This document shows, one piece after another, positions 53,901 to 64,000 of a DNA stretch of 64,000 nucleotides. Source of the DNA: Hirudinaria manillensis (Eukaryota; Annelida; Clitellata; Hirudinida; Hirudinidae). The DNA is taken from positions 2,621,001 to 2,685,000 of the forward strand of contig CM067535.1 of NCBI GenBank assembly GCA_034509925.1. The letters are read 5' to 3'. The notes below the pieces were generated by a model, which was not told the origin of the DNA, made no database searches, and saw nothing but the letters and a program-made list of their open reading frames with translations. Numbering within the stretch: the stretch's first letter is position 1; each line of letters starts with the position of its first letter. The position numbers and the translations under genes were made by a program.

Positions 53901-56900
53901 CTTGATAGCCACTTTCAGAGGACAGAAGAATTTTTATGTCTGCGCAGACAACTGGAAGCCTCTGGATAATCTTTATGCTTGCTTGGAATTGGGTAAAACG
54001 TAAACAAATTTGCATATTTCAGCAATTACAAAATTATTTTTAATGTATTGTAATAACCCGGGGTCCTCAAACTAATTATAGAAGGTCAGGTTTATTGAAA
54101 GTTGTTAGATGGCTTGGAAGATGCACGATGCTTCAAATGTCTAAGTCTTGAAATCTGCTGTTCTCTAATTCTCGCTCTCTTTCCGAGATAAATCCATTTG
54201 TCAAGGTACATAACCAAAGAGTCTGAATAGCAACAATTAATTAATTCTCAAATTATATTGCCACTAAATTTAATTAATTATTAAATTAATTAATCGGCAA
54301 TATAATTTTAATTATTATTCAATTTATTGGATCTAGGGATCCAACACTGCCCCTCCTTAAATCTGTTCGTCCCGAACAGACATCTATTCCCATTTTCATT
54401 TTTACCCTAGGAATAGGATCCGATCTTCCAACAATCTCATGGCTGCAAATCCCAGATCCATTTGCTTTGCCATCTTCTGGGATTTCTGTTTCCTCCCTTT
54501 TGCTTCTGTGTCCCGCAAGTTTCAGTCGCGTAACATCGCCATTTCTATGCTCAACCTCCTGCTCCACCATGCCGCCAGATCTCAGACTCTCTACAGGATC
54601 ACCTGCTCCATTTTCCTTGCTAGGCACTCCCCCGAAATCCCGAGCACTCCCTTCTGTTATTTCCAATGGAGCCAAAACATCAGCTGGTAAATCCATGGGC
54701 TGTTCTGTAGACTCTACTTGTTCCACTATCAAGTCCGTGCGCTCCACCGGCAACTCCACGTGACTCATCAGTAACTCCTCGGGCTGCACCAACAACTCCA
54801 TATGATCCACCGGCAATCCCACAGGCTCCTCCGAAAGTTCCACTTGCTCCACTAAAACCTCCGTGAGCTCTCTGGGCCCTGCTGACGACTCGACCTGATC
54901 TGATAACTCTATGGGCGCCAACGTCGAGTTCTCTAAGTCTGCCATCACGCACAGAGTTTCTGGAGACACGCACGCACTGTGGTTGGATGTGCCTTCTAAT
55001 GACTCCATCCCAATGCTGCCAGAAACGGTACTTGGAACATCAGAACTCTTCTCAGTAGAGTTTCCACCAGAAACCAAAGAGGCATCCTGACGCGGAATCG
55101 CTGTGTTTTCCAAATCGCCCCTAATAGTCCTCCTAGAGTTCTCTACAAACTTTCTCCGCCACTTACTATATTCGGACTCGAATTCAAAAGAACCAACAGG
55201 ACTCTTCTCGGTAGAGTTTTCACCCGAAACCAGCGAGACATCCTGACATGGAATCGCTGTGTTTTTCAAATCGCCCCTAATACTCCTCCTCAACTCATCT
55301 ACGGACTTTTTCATAAAATCAAGAAATTCTTCCATTTTTTTATGGGATGGATTCTCGAATTCGTATTCCTCTGGGTCATGGCCATTCTCTGTCAGCCATG
55401 TCCCAAGTCGCTCTCGTATCTCAGCTTTCGTGCCTTTCCAATCCAGGCCACGATCTCTCAATTCTTGTCTCAATCGAGGCACGTACAATTCATCCAAGTA
55501 CTTCGGCATCCTTCACTTTTCAATTAAACAAGCTTCTACCTTAGTTGCTTTTGGACACCCTTTAACTCTAAATCCCACTCCCGACACCAATGTAATAACC
55601 CGGGGTCCTCAAACTAATTATAGAAGGTCAGGTTTATTGAAAGTTGTCAGATGGCTTGGAAGATGCACGATGCTTCAAATGTCTAAGTCTTGAAATCTGC
55701 TGTTCTCTAATTCTCGCTCTCTTTCCGAGATAAATCCATTTGTCAAGGTACATAACCAAAGAGTCTGAATAGCAACAATTAATTAATTCTCAAATTATAT
55801 TGCCACTAAATTTAATTAATTATTAAATTAATTAATCGGCAATATAATTTTAATTATTATTCAATTTATTGGATCTAGGGATCCAACAGTATTATAAATC
55901 TCAATCAAACAGATATTAAAACTTAAGTCTTTCCAACAGCATCCATAAAGAGACGTCTCTAGCATCACTTTCAACTTCAAAATTTCTGGGAAAAAAATAT
56001 AATGCAAATTACCAGAATGGAAATTTTTATATGAAAATGTTTGATGAAAGGTAATAATTTGGTAAAATAATTAATTTAATAAACAAGAATCGATCGCATT
56101 GACCAATTAAGTAATGTTGCAGCTCATACTGTATTACTCAAAAATTCGTCCAAATTACTTGCGCTGAGATATCAGATTCTGGTTAGTTCGCGCATCATTA
56201 AACATTACGATGTATGTCATATCTACATAAATAATAGATATTTATGAATATTATGAGCGATAAATGGGAATGTTGCAAGTTAACCGAGCACAAATTCATT
56301 TGATTTTCAATTTAAATGCTATTCTTAACATCCTTAACTGAAAGAAAGTTGTTCAGTTATTTATTAAAATCAATTATTAAAATTTTCCAACCGCTAAATT
56401 CTTTAATTACTAATTTCATAATCATATTCGAACATCATTCGATTATCAAATTTAGATTGTGGTGCTCGTGCATTTCCTGACAATGTCCTCGGACCCTACA
56501 TAATCAACGGAGAAAGAGCCAAAGTGGGAGCCTGGCCATGGCACGTTCAAATATTTAACCTCGTTAGTCCAACCATTTGTGGTGGAAGTTTGATAAGAAA
56601 TAATTGGGTGCTGACCGCAGCTCATTGTTTAGAGTAAGTAAGTGTTGAAGCACAAATTTTTGTGAACTCTCAAGGGTTTCTTATAATTCTTTTCTTATAT
56701 ATTCTTTATAAATGATGAAATTATTAGTCAGAAATGAAAACAATTTACCTGCAAGTTTCATTTGAACGCTTTCATTTGCAGAGACATAACCTCTGTTTCT
56801 CAATTAAAATTCAAATATGGGAGTATAATAAGCGATGACCGCTCAACTCATATAAATTCTGCAGTACGATTCATAGTTCATCCCAACTATAAAAAGTCCG

Positions 56901-57600
56901 GTTTTCCATACGACATAGCACTCATACAACTAAAATATGTAATTGCATTTGACAAAGTCAAAAGACCAATATGTCTGCCGAAAGAAAGTCTGACGGACGT
57001 TGAGTTACGCTCTTTCAAATACTGCGTTTTCAGTGGATTTGGAAACATTAACAGATGTAAATTAATTCCATTTATAACTTTTAAATCAAATAAATGTTCA
57101 CGTTCTCTTAGAATAGCTGTCACATTTGGTAATTTATTTTTGAAAACTTTTAATTTATATTTTTAAATCACGACACTTCTTTTAGCAAAATGGAAAACAA
57201 ATTATCTCCTGCAAGGACGAATGAATTTAATGACTAATGAGGAATGCATTTCAAACTTGAAAGTTGTTGGGAGAGATCCCGAGAAAGTATATCGAGATTT
57301 ATTTGCAGACAACAGTACCATTTGTATAGGTTCTCATCCAGCAAACACTGGAACAACACCCTGCTCGGTTGTTTCAATTATTTAAAACAACTTTTATCAA
57401 ATTACTTAATTAATTTGTAAACGTTTTAGCAAGACAGCGGTGATCCGCTAGTCTGCAAAGACCAACATGGGATATGGACACAGGTCGGAATTATAACCTC
57501 CACCTTAAAGGATATTAACGGAAAGATTTGCGGAAACGCAGTAATAACCCGAGTGGATCATTACCTGAGCTTTATTGACCTCAGCATAGATGACGCTTAA
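50985..57600 (+). CDS. Unit 10: secreted FTP2-LDLa3-SRCR-serine protease with altered oxyanion loop
   Basis: Seventeen exons close to 791 codons plus stop: 50985-51030, 51147-51344, 51465-51569, 51847-51975, 52364-52561, 52680-52784, 52858-52995, 53138-53248, 53462-53575, 53680-53793, 53858-53999, 55940-56050, 56123-56181, 56456-56633, 56782-57056, 57186-57367, 57430-57600. Residues 1-15 signal peptide (short); 16-159 and 160-306 FTP; 307-419 three LDLa (the first ends NIDE instead of SDE); 420-523 SRCR-like; 524-791 S1 protease. His (TAAHC), Asp (YDIAL) and Ser are present, but the catalytic loop reads QDSGDP: Gly193 of the oxyanion hole is Gln and Gly197 is Asp, so activity is doubtful. Activation site Y|IING, residue 189 Thr (GTTPCS). 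A gag-only LTR element lies antisense in the SRCR intron 54000-55939. Confidence 0.89.
54049..54346 (-). repeat. 3' LTR of the SAP-ORF element
   Basis: 298 bp copy, preceded on the minus strand by a purine-rich tract. The ORF stop codon (54319) lies inside this LTR. Confidence 0.92.
54319..55509 (-). CDS. SAP-domain gag-like protein of the LTR element
   Basis: 396 codons. Residues about 1-40 fit a SAP motif (YVPRLRQELRDRGL, GTKAEIRERL), a short helix-turn-helix known to bind DNA. Two direct repeats of about 50 residues follow, each with RGDL-NTAIP and SLVSG-NSTEKS. Residues about 195-290 are an acidic, Glu/Leu/Pro-rich stretch with a roughly 11-residue repeat (VEL-PVE type). The C-terminus is Gly/Arg/Lys-rich. 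No zinc knuckle is seen, so calling it gag is based on its place in the element, not on homology. Confidence 0.8.
   Translation of the reverse strand: MPKYLDELYVPRLRQELRDRGLDWKGTKAEIRERLGTWLTENGHDPEEYEFENPSHKKMEEFLDFMKKSVDELRRSIRGDLKNTAIPCQDVSLVSGENSTEKSPVGSFEFESEYSKWRRKFVENSRRTIRGDLENTAIPRQDASLVSGGNSTEKSSDVPSTVSGSIGMESLEGTSNHSACVSPETLCVMADLENSTLAPIELSDQVESSAGPRELTEVLVEQVELSEEPVGLPVDHMELLVQPEELLMSHVELPVERTDLIVEQVESTEQPMDLPADVLAPLEITEGSARDFGGVPSKENGAGDPVESLRSGGMVEQEVEHRNGDVTRLKLAGHRSKREETEIPEDGKANGSGICSHEIVGRSDPIPRVKMKMGIDVCSGRTDLRRGSVGSLDPIN
55591..55888 (-). repeat. 5' LTR of the SAP-ORF element
   Basis: 298 bp with TG...CA type ends; assigned as 5' because the candidate primer-binding site and the ORF start lie just inside it on the minus strand. 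Confidence 0.92.
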
Positions 57601-57835
57601 ATCATAACAACATATTTTTATATATTAGAGTTTGAGAAATATAACTTATTTAATGATAAATAAGGTTTGCTTAACATTAACAACCAAATAATAACAATTT
57701 GTTGCCCAAGATTAATCTACTTAAAATAAGTCCAAGGGGACAGGCCATTTTGAATGATAAATGACCATATATAGAGATAAGAGAACGATTATCTGCGTAT
57801 AGAGAAGTTGACATTTCACCACACGAGTGATTTTG

Positions 57836-59815
57836 AGATTAGAGTCATTTTTGATACTTCTTGGGAATATTTATGCTCGTGGAGCTAAGATGACGCTATG
57901 AAACAAAACATTGACTGAAATTAAAAACTAAAGTTTATAGTGTAATATATATATCATAATTATTTATATAGTAATGTGATGTTTAAAGATATAATGAGTA
58001 ATATAATGTGTTAATGCATCTTAATTTCAAGTAACTTTGCCTATGACGAAGGCCACCATGTTCATTTAGCAATCGACGGAGTCATTAATACCTGTTCATA
58101 TGCACTAGATAATAAAAATAAGTGGTCTTGGTGGAGATTTGAGCTGGATGAAATCTTTGACATAGCATCATTAATTTTATAAATGTAACATTTTGTAAAT
58201 CGGTGAATTAGCATATTTATTTTGTTAACGTTCAATAGTAAATAGTTGTTTTGAATGATAATTAGCTTTTGACTTAAATTAGATAGCCAACTCATAAATA
58301 ATCTGAAAGTTTATTTTTCCTTGGATAACGAAGATTACGAGCAAAATTTGTGATGTTCATACCAGAGGCCCAATTCAATACTAAGCGATATGTGTACGGT
58401 TTTTCAATTTCTTGCATAATTTTCGAGAGTCATGAAACGTAAACGAAAAGTAAAGTTTAAACACGCAGAGTCAAATGTTCATTTCATTCAAGATTTATTG
58501 ATTTATTTTCTTAGAGTCTCCTTTGAATTTGTTCTGCAAAACGCCCATCGCTGGTACGTTTGTGACGATAGAAAGAGATGGAGTTATGTGGCCTGGTTAT
58601 TTGTTTATCTGTGAAGTGAATATTTGCGGTGGTGGAGAATCAGGTTGTCAAGCATAAAATTGTTTTTAATTTATAAATTATATACTATAATGTTCTAAAA
58701 TCACATTCTAGATTAAATTTACAAAAAAATTTTTAAATTAGAAATTGTATTTGGATATGGCCTAATTTCTTCATTTATTCTTTTATTAAAAATTTTATTA
58801 GATGACCACTTCGGAGATTGTAAATATTTGATTTGTTAGAGAGCGATTTTGTATATAGTTCGTTAGTTTTTGTTGAAAGTTTTCTGATTTTGTTCAGGCG
58901 AAGGGTTCGCCCGTGCCTTTATCTTTTAATAAGATTAAAAAATTGTATGAGTGATAATGTTAATTAGGTTCATGTCATGTTAAAAGTACCGCGATTAAAT
59001 TCATAAATACAAAGAATTAAAATAAAAAAATTATTAATTCTATAAATATTAGTAACTAGTACCTTTATTAGATAATTATAACTTGTTAACTCTGTAAATA
59101 TTAAAAACTTCATATAATCTATCAATCATAAGGCAGTTTGTCCCTTGCGAAGCCGACGTCTCAAAATGGCCTCTTCCAAGAAAGGTCACATTTAGATGTG
59201 GATGGAAACATTAGCACTTGTGCCAAAGTTATCGCAGGAAGCAGCCAAATTGCCTGGTGGCGAGTAGCATTCGATGACATTTATTACATTTCAAATGTAA
59301 CAATTTATTACGATCCTCGTGATGTCAGTGTGTTTACAAAAATAAATAAATATATATATCTTTTAAAGGCTATGTCTCATGATTTTTTAAGTAAATTTGT
59401 ATTTTAAATAACTTTAATCTTTTAGTTGGATTTTGAACGATGCAAAGGAATTCTATAATAATTACAATTAGGCACAATCGATCGCAGCACGTTCAAAATA
59501 TATTTGTAACACATTTTCCATTTGTTCAGATTCCTATTGACTGAATAACTTCGAGATTAATGTTTCAACTAATGCCGAGGATGTTTATCAATAACTTTGC
59601 GCTAAATTTTACAACTTAACAGACACGTTTAAATGTGAGAACTCTGCAGAAAATGGGATCCATTTTGATCTCTTTGTTTTCAAGAACGAACAGGGAATAT
59701 GGACCCAAATAGGTATTATGAGTGGCAGTTTCTATGGAAAACGCAACAATCCTTGTCAAAACAGTATTCTTTCAAGAATGGATAAATTCTTATTTTTTAT
59801 TGATTCCTTTATATT
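57836..59815 (+). pseudogene. Unit 11: decayed, deleted copy related to unit 10
   Basis: A signal-like stretch (57836-57893, FLILLGNIYARGA) has no Met. FTP1 exon 1 remains at about 58030-58190 (LAIDG, SWWRFELD) with a TAA at its end; exon 2 at about 58290-58385 (NNLKVYFSLDNEDYEQNL) has TGA at the Cys position; exon 3 (58515-58643) is intact. FTP2 exon 1 (59133-59327) is intact; exon 2 (about 59530-59635) carries TGA and TAA stops. It then runs directly into a piece of the last protease exon (about 59665-59815, [15 protein letters not shown]) without GDSGGP. All LDLa, SRCR and other protease exons are gone. Similarity to unit 10 is highest in the FTP1 second exon. Confidence 0.85.
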
Positions 59816-62585
59816 GTCTGCAAGAAACGAAACGCTATGAATTTAGCTTCAAAGCAGCAAAGGAAAAAAAAATTTTTTATTTATCTGGGTCTTGCTATTT
59901 ACTTTTTAACATTGATTCAATTAGAGACATAATAAATTTCCCAAACAAAATTTCACAACATGCTGGAAAGTAATCTAGCAAAAGCCCAAAAAATGCATGT
60001 TGGAACTGCAGACGTCTTTCAATATCATTCTTTTCTTACCATTCTTCTCAAGCGAAATGTCACATCGTGTGTTTCGCTAATGGGAGGTAATTTATCAAAA
60101 GCCCAAGAAATACAGTTTCGTCAGCAAAATTCTGGAACTTTAAAAGCCTACATTGAGCTCATTTTTTTGGCTTAAAATCAAAGATTCATGTAACAATAAA
60201 TTTAAAAAAAAAGTGAAATTAGTAAAATATTTTAATGTATAAATGTATAATTAATAAATAACAATTTAAATGAAATAACGAGACCTCGCGTTCTGGTGAC
60301 GAAAGTATTACCAGCCATATTTAATAGTACAGTTACAGATTAAATTAATATTCCAATCACTGATTGGCTGAATGGGCTGCATTACTGAAATATGACTGTA
60401 AATAAATTTTAGGACAATATTTAATAATATATTTATAATTTATTATCTTTAGGGCAATAGTCATCATAGATCGTGTTCGTAATCTCAACTTATAACCTCA
60501 GTGACATAATTGAACCTGCATATCGTGAGTCAATATGTTTTTGTCATCATCATCATCACATGTTGCGTAACACTTTAAATTTTGAATTCAACAAAATTGT
60601 TTCCAAAAATTATTACCTGAAAAATTTTCCAGGGGAATAGTTTTTTTTTAATTCGGCAATTTTGAAAATTTGGATGTTCCAGAAAACTGAAAAATAATTT
60701 TTAAAACAAGTTTTGAAGAGCTAAAAGTGAAAAAAAAATAGCAAAAAACTTACCAACCAACCATTCAACCGATCAACCAATGACCCACTCACTCAACCAA
60801 CCAATCAACAGCCGATATTTCCATCTGGAGGTCATCGGTGTAGAAATAACGAGGAGTTTGAAGCATTCCGTGCGTGAAATTTTCATGCATATACTTGCGA
60901 AATGCTACATTTTTAATTATGTGGACCAAAATGTTGTGGTTGTTGCAGACAAAACATGATTTTTATTGCAATTTCAATTGTTTTTATTTTATGGTAACGT
61001 TAAAAAAAAACTCAATTTCTTACCGATAAACACCTGAAAACTATGCAAGGTCACGTTGAAGTGATTTTTACAATCACGAATCTGTTGAACCATATTTAAC
61101 CTTGGCACTTGATAAGCAACATCTACATTCAAACGTGTGCCAATCATATTCAGAAGATTTTTAGATCCCACGTTGAAGGCAGGTCATAAATTTATATTGA
61201 AACATTGAATTATTTATTGTCAAGGTTGGAGTCGCATTTCTCAAGCGACAAATTTTTTTTATAAAAAGTTCAATGACAGTAACTTTAGTAGTAGTTCTAA
61301 AGTTAATCTCGAAAAACATGGAAAAGCAGGAATTTTCTGAATTAAATCTAAAAAACCTGCAATTAACGCGACAATACTAAATATTAAAAAATTATTTGTT
61401 CGTTATTTGCAGGAAAAAGTCGCTTAATTACAGAAAATTCTTCAGTCTCTATAAAAAAAAAGATAATAAGTTCAATGCCCTTCTAATTGAGTGAATAGGC
61501 TTTATTCCAGTCTGGAACCTTTTTATTTTCTGTCAATCTTAATAGCAACAAAATGATACACTGAATGATATTATTTATTTATAAATATCATTTGCGATAA
61601 ATAATTATTATTTTGTATTTACTTTTATATGTTATTATTAACAATAAAAATTGCTATTACTATTGCTAATATTATTATTATTATTATTATTAATATTATT
61701 ATTATTATTTGAGCTACTTTTAAGAAACGAAATTAGTTTTTTGTCTTCCATTCCGATGATGAATGGTCTAACATTTGCTGATTTCCCAGGTACAAAGGAT
61801 GCCGTAAATCTACGTTTCAGGCAGGCCTTCCAGCTTCAATTTAATGCTTCGATTTCAGTAGAAAAAAAGTATATATTGCCTTTTCGTTAAGATGTGGTGA
61901 TGGCACAAATTAATATATGAGACGCCCTGTTAACGGATATTGAAAAGAAGGTTGCGAAGCCCCTGATTTGATATATATTTTTAAAATTTCATTTCTCTTT
62001 TCTTTCTTTCCATCGATTTTCTTAAAATAAATATTGCTACCCGGTTTAAATTATATGTAGAATATTTAGAAATAATTGCATAATAATTAAGAATGATTTA
62101 TACTTAATAATCACGAACACCAATTGATACAAATCGAGTCTTTATCATGTCATGTCCAGAGGACACCATTAATTTTAGAGGAGACTACTTATTTTTATTT
62201 TTCACGAGTATTATGTTATACCAACGAACTCATAATTTTTTGACTTTTTAAAGAAGAAGTTGCAATGACAAATTTCGTCGTTTTTTTTATGCGCGATTTC
62301 ACAAAATTAAATAAAAAAAAAGTGAGATTCCATCATTTACTTGGAAATTTTAATTTCCATCATGATTGAATTCCTTCAAAAATCGTTCCATCAGTTTTTA
62401 TAGTTTCGATTCTAACTTTTCTCACGATAATCGAGTGAAACAATACAACTTTTTCTACAACGCAAATAAACTTTTCTTTAGCATTCAACTTCTCAATAAT
62501 CACGCAATAAATTAATTCACAACAAGAACGTGCAATAAATTAATTCGCAACAAATCTCTCGATGGAAATGTTTGAAAACACTAAT
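59816..62585. other. AT-rich intergenic region ending the array
   Basis: No further family exons found. Notable only for two similar AT-rich phrases (AATCTAGCAAAAGCCCAA at about 59972 and AATTTATCAAAAGCCCAAG at about 60089), a CCAA-rich simple stretch (60745-60815) and short TTA runs near 61675. The AAAGCCCAA pair lies in a weak ORF (59960-60175) without homology I recognise. Confidence 0.55.
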
Positions 62586-64000
62586 CTATGAACCTCGTCT
62601 ATCGCCGTATGGCTGATCGCACATTCCAGGAGTTTCCAGTCCTGTGACGATCAAATCCACAACCAGTTTATTCCCCTCATCGTGTTCAGGCAAACATTCC
62701 TGTTGGCAATCGATGATCCCGAAGTCATTGAAGTTTCTTTTGCGTCTTTCTGATGATTTTTGTCCTTCTCCATTCCTTTTCACTTGCTGATTCTGTTTAG
62801 AGTCCATGGCAATGAGCTCGACTTGCCTGGGAGACTGCTTTCGTCGTAAGGTTATCCTGCACTGCCAATTGTTACTTTGTCGATTCGAGAAACAACAAAA
62901 GCAGCTGCGTCTCAGAGGATCAGAATTGTTGAAACGTCCAAAACACCTTTTCAGTTCACTTCTGAATTTCTGTCTGAGGAAGCAGTAGAGATAAAAGTTG
63001 ACAGCGTGGTTGACGTACATTAAAAAGAAGCAGATAAGTCGAATTTTGGTCTCCTTGCTGAAAAGCCTCACTTCACTGTCGAGAAGAGAATATGGAAAAC
63101 TAAAAAAGAGCCAACAGAAAGAAAGGGTGAGTAGGGTTAGAGTCAGTCTCTGCTGACTGCATTCTTTTGATCGTCTTCTCGTGATTCCCTGACGATTTAC
63201 TATGACGTGCTTCTGAAACGTGGCAATCGAGTTTCTCTGAACACCTGGATTACAGCAACCCTGATGAAGTGAGATTAAACACTTTTTTGATTGACATTTG
63301 TCGTCAAGTCTTTGTTTCGGAGAATCAACCATGGCAGGATTGATGCGAGCGGTTGTACGTTTCGAGCATTCTCCAGACTGTTGATTTTTTAAATCACTGC
63401 TACAAAGTTTGTCATGGATAGTAGTGATCCGGGTGGTAAAGAATGACGCAACAATCTTAGTTGTCCGAATAATAGCCATGTTAAATGAAAATAAAAGAAT
63501 CGACGGTAAGAGAGAATAAATAAAAAGGTTTATATTTGTAATCAAAGTGTTTCTTTTGGCTGAGCAAACTAAAGACTTCAGAGTCACGTTTTTTCTATCA
63601 AAATTTGAAAGATTGGAAAGGGAATTTATTTCTAAGTTTACATTGGAGGAGTTCAAAAAATAATGAGATGCTTGTGGCGAGATAACATAATAAGCTAACT
63701 CTGCCGTGTACAAGATGTTAGTGTTTATGACTAGTATTACAAAGATGAGTATTGAAACTGTAAGACATGGACGTCTAACCAGCCAAGTATGACCGGCCTT
63801 CAGAGGCCAATGGACAACCAGAAAACGTTCCGCTGTCACGAGTACAAGTATCCAAGCAGAGATGTGAGTGGCCGAATAGAATCCGTAGAGAATCAGTCTA
63901 CAGGAGCAATCGCTGGTGTGTAGAAGTTCGAATCCTGTGGCCAGTTTCAGCCAGGTTTTAAATCCACTGAGACAGAGAACTGTCGTGTCTGCTATCGCCA
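62586..64000 (-). CDS. Class A (rhodopsin-like) G-protein coupled receptor, 5' partial
   Basis: The minus-strand frame is open from the window edge (64000) to a stop at 62586, at least 470 codons without an intron. It starts in TM2 (AIADTTVLCLSGF), has the Cys before TM3 (TSDCSCR), TM3 ending in ERF (the DRY motif position; 63837-63829), TM4, a long second extracellular loop with a Cys (SLVCSAK) and Asn-glycosylation sites, TM5, a long basic third loop of roughly 100 residues, TM6 with FCW, TM7 with NFYLY in place of NPxxY, and a tail of about 130 residues with a CFCCF palmitoylation-type cluster. The pattern fits protostome peptide receptors; the ligand is not inferable. TM1 lies outside the window. 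It is unrelated to the protease array and transcribed towards it. Confidence 0.85.
   Translation of the reverse strand, partial: AIADTTVLCLSGFKTWLKLATGFELLHTSDCSCRLILYGFYSATHISAWILVLVTAERFLVVHWPLKAGHTWLVRRPCLTVSILIFVILVINTNILYTAELAYYVISPQASHYFLNSSNVNLEINSLSNLSNFDRKNVTLKSLVCSAKRNTLITNINLFIYSLLPSILLFSFNMAIIRTTKIVASFFTTRITTIHDKLCSSDLKNQQSGECSKRTTARINPAMVDSPKQRLDDKCQSKKCLISLHQGCCNPGVQRNSIATFQKHVIVNRQGITRRRSKECSQQRLTLTLLTLSFCWLFFSFPYSLLDSEVRLFSKETKIRLICFFLMYVNHAVNFYLYCFLRQKFRSELKRCFGRFNNSDPLRRSCFCCFSNRQSNNWQCRITLRRKQSPRQVELIAMDSKQNQQVKRNGEGQKSSERRKRNFNDFGIIDCQQECLPEHDEGNKLVVDLIVTGLETPGMCDQPYGDRRGS

Larger units (their letters stand above)
54049..55888 (-). mobile_element. Gag-only, non-autonomous LTR retrotransposon with a SAP-domain ORF
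   Basis: 1840 bp with 298-bp LTRs (54049-54346 and 55591-55888) in which I find one difference (TTGTTAG versus TTGTCAG). A 4-bp target duplication GTAT flanks it (54045-54048, 55889-55892). On the minus strand the internal part begins with TTGGTGTCGGGAGTGGGA, a TGG-type primer-binding site, and ends with a purine tract AAGGAGGGGCAG before the 3' LTR. The only ORF is a 396-codon SAP-domain protein; no protease, RT or integrase fits in the 1.2 kb between the LTRs. It must use enzymes of another element. It sits in the SRCR intron of unit 10. Confidence 0.92.

Noticed and set aside
54439..55693. Plus-strand ORFs over the SAP element
   Set aside because: Antisense shadows of the SAP-domain frame and the LTR.

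Overview
This is an AT-rich metazoan nuclear segment. Genes are split into many small exons by short GT-AG introns, simple-sequence tracts are abundant, and several retrotransposons are present. A short CCCTAA/TTAGGG-type telomere-like tract near 36.5 kb argues weakly against insects (TTAGG) and nematodes (TTAGGC). I cannot name the species; an invertebrate, perhaps lophotrochozoan, is the best guess.

From the left edge to about 59.8 kb the window is one head-to-tail tandem array, all on the + strand. It encodes secreted mosaic serine proteases built as signal peptide - 1 to 3 FTP (fucolectin-type F5/8C lectin) domains - 3 LDL-receptor class A repeats - SRCR-like domain - chymotrypsin-fold (S1) protease. 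I rebuilt the exons by hand. Six copies give reading frames that close exactly: unit 1 (199-4775, 5' end outside the window), unit 3 (11411-20995, 791 aa), unit 4 (21988-28184, signal exon not found), unit 5 (28917-33705, 672 aa), unit 7 (36963-41792, 795 aa), unit 9 (45222-50193, 793 aa) and unit 10 (50985-57600, 791 aa); that is seven models, six of them with a complete catalytic triad (units 3, 4, 5, 7, 9, 10). Unit 1 is otherwise intact but has Gly in place of the catalytic Ser. Units 2, 6, 8 and 11 are pseudogenes or fragments, and two lone last-exon remnants lie at 34.9 and 50.6 kb.

The array is studded with mobile elements. These are a 3' gypsy remnant that replaced the middle of unit 2 (8.5-9.4 kb), a nearly complete young gypsy element in an intron of unit 3 (12.5-17.0 kb), a 5'-truncated R2/R4-type LINE between TAA microsatellites in an intron of unit 4 (22.8-24.0 kb), a LINE 3' end at 35.2-35.9 kb, and a young gag-only LTR element encoding a SAP-domain protein in unit 10 (54.0-55.9 kb). 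All four intragenic insertions are antisense to the host gene.

The proteases share unusual features: Tyr at the P1 position of the zymogen cleavage site, Asn (or Ser/Thr) at position 189 instead of Asp, and FTP domains without the usual fucose/calcium motif. Together this looks like a rapidly evolving family of secreted lectin-proteases undergoing birth-and-death evolution; a role in recognition, defence or prey/host interaction is inference only. The right edge holds an unrelated minus-strand class A GPCR that runs off the window.
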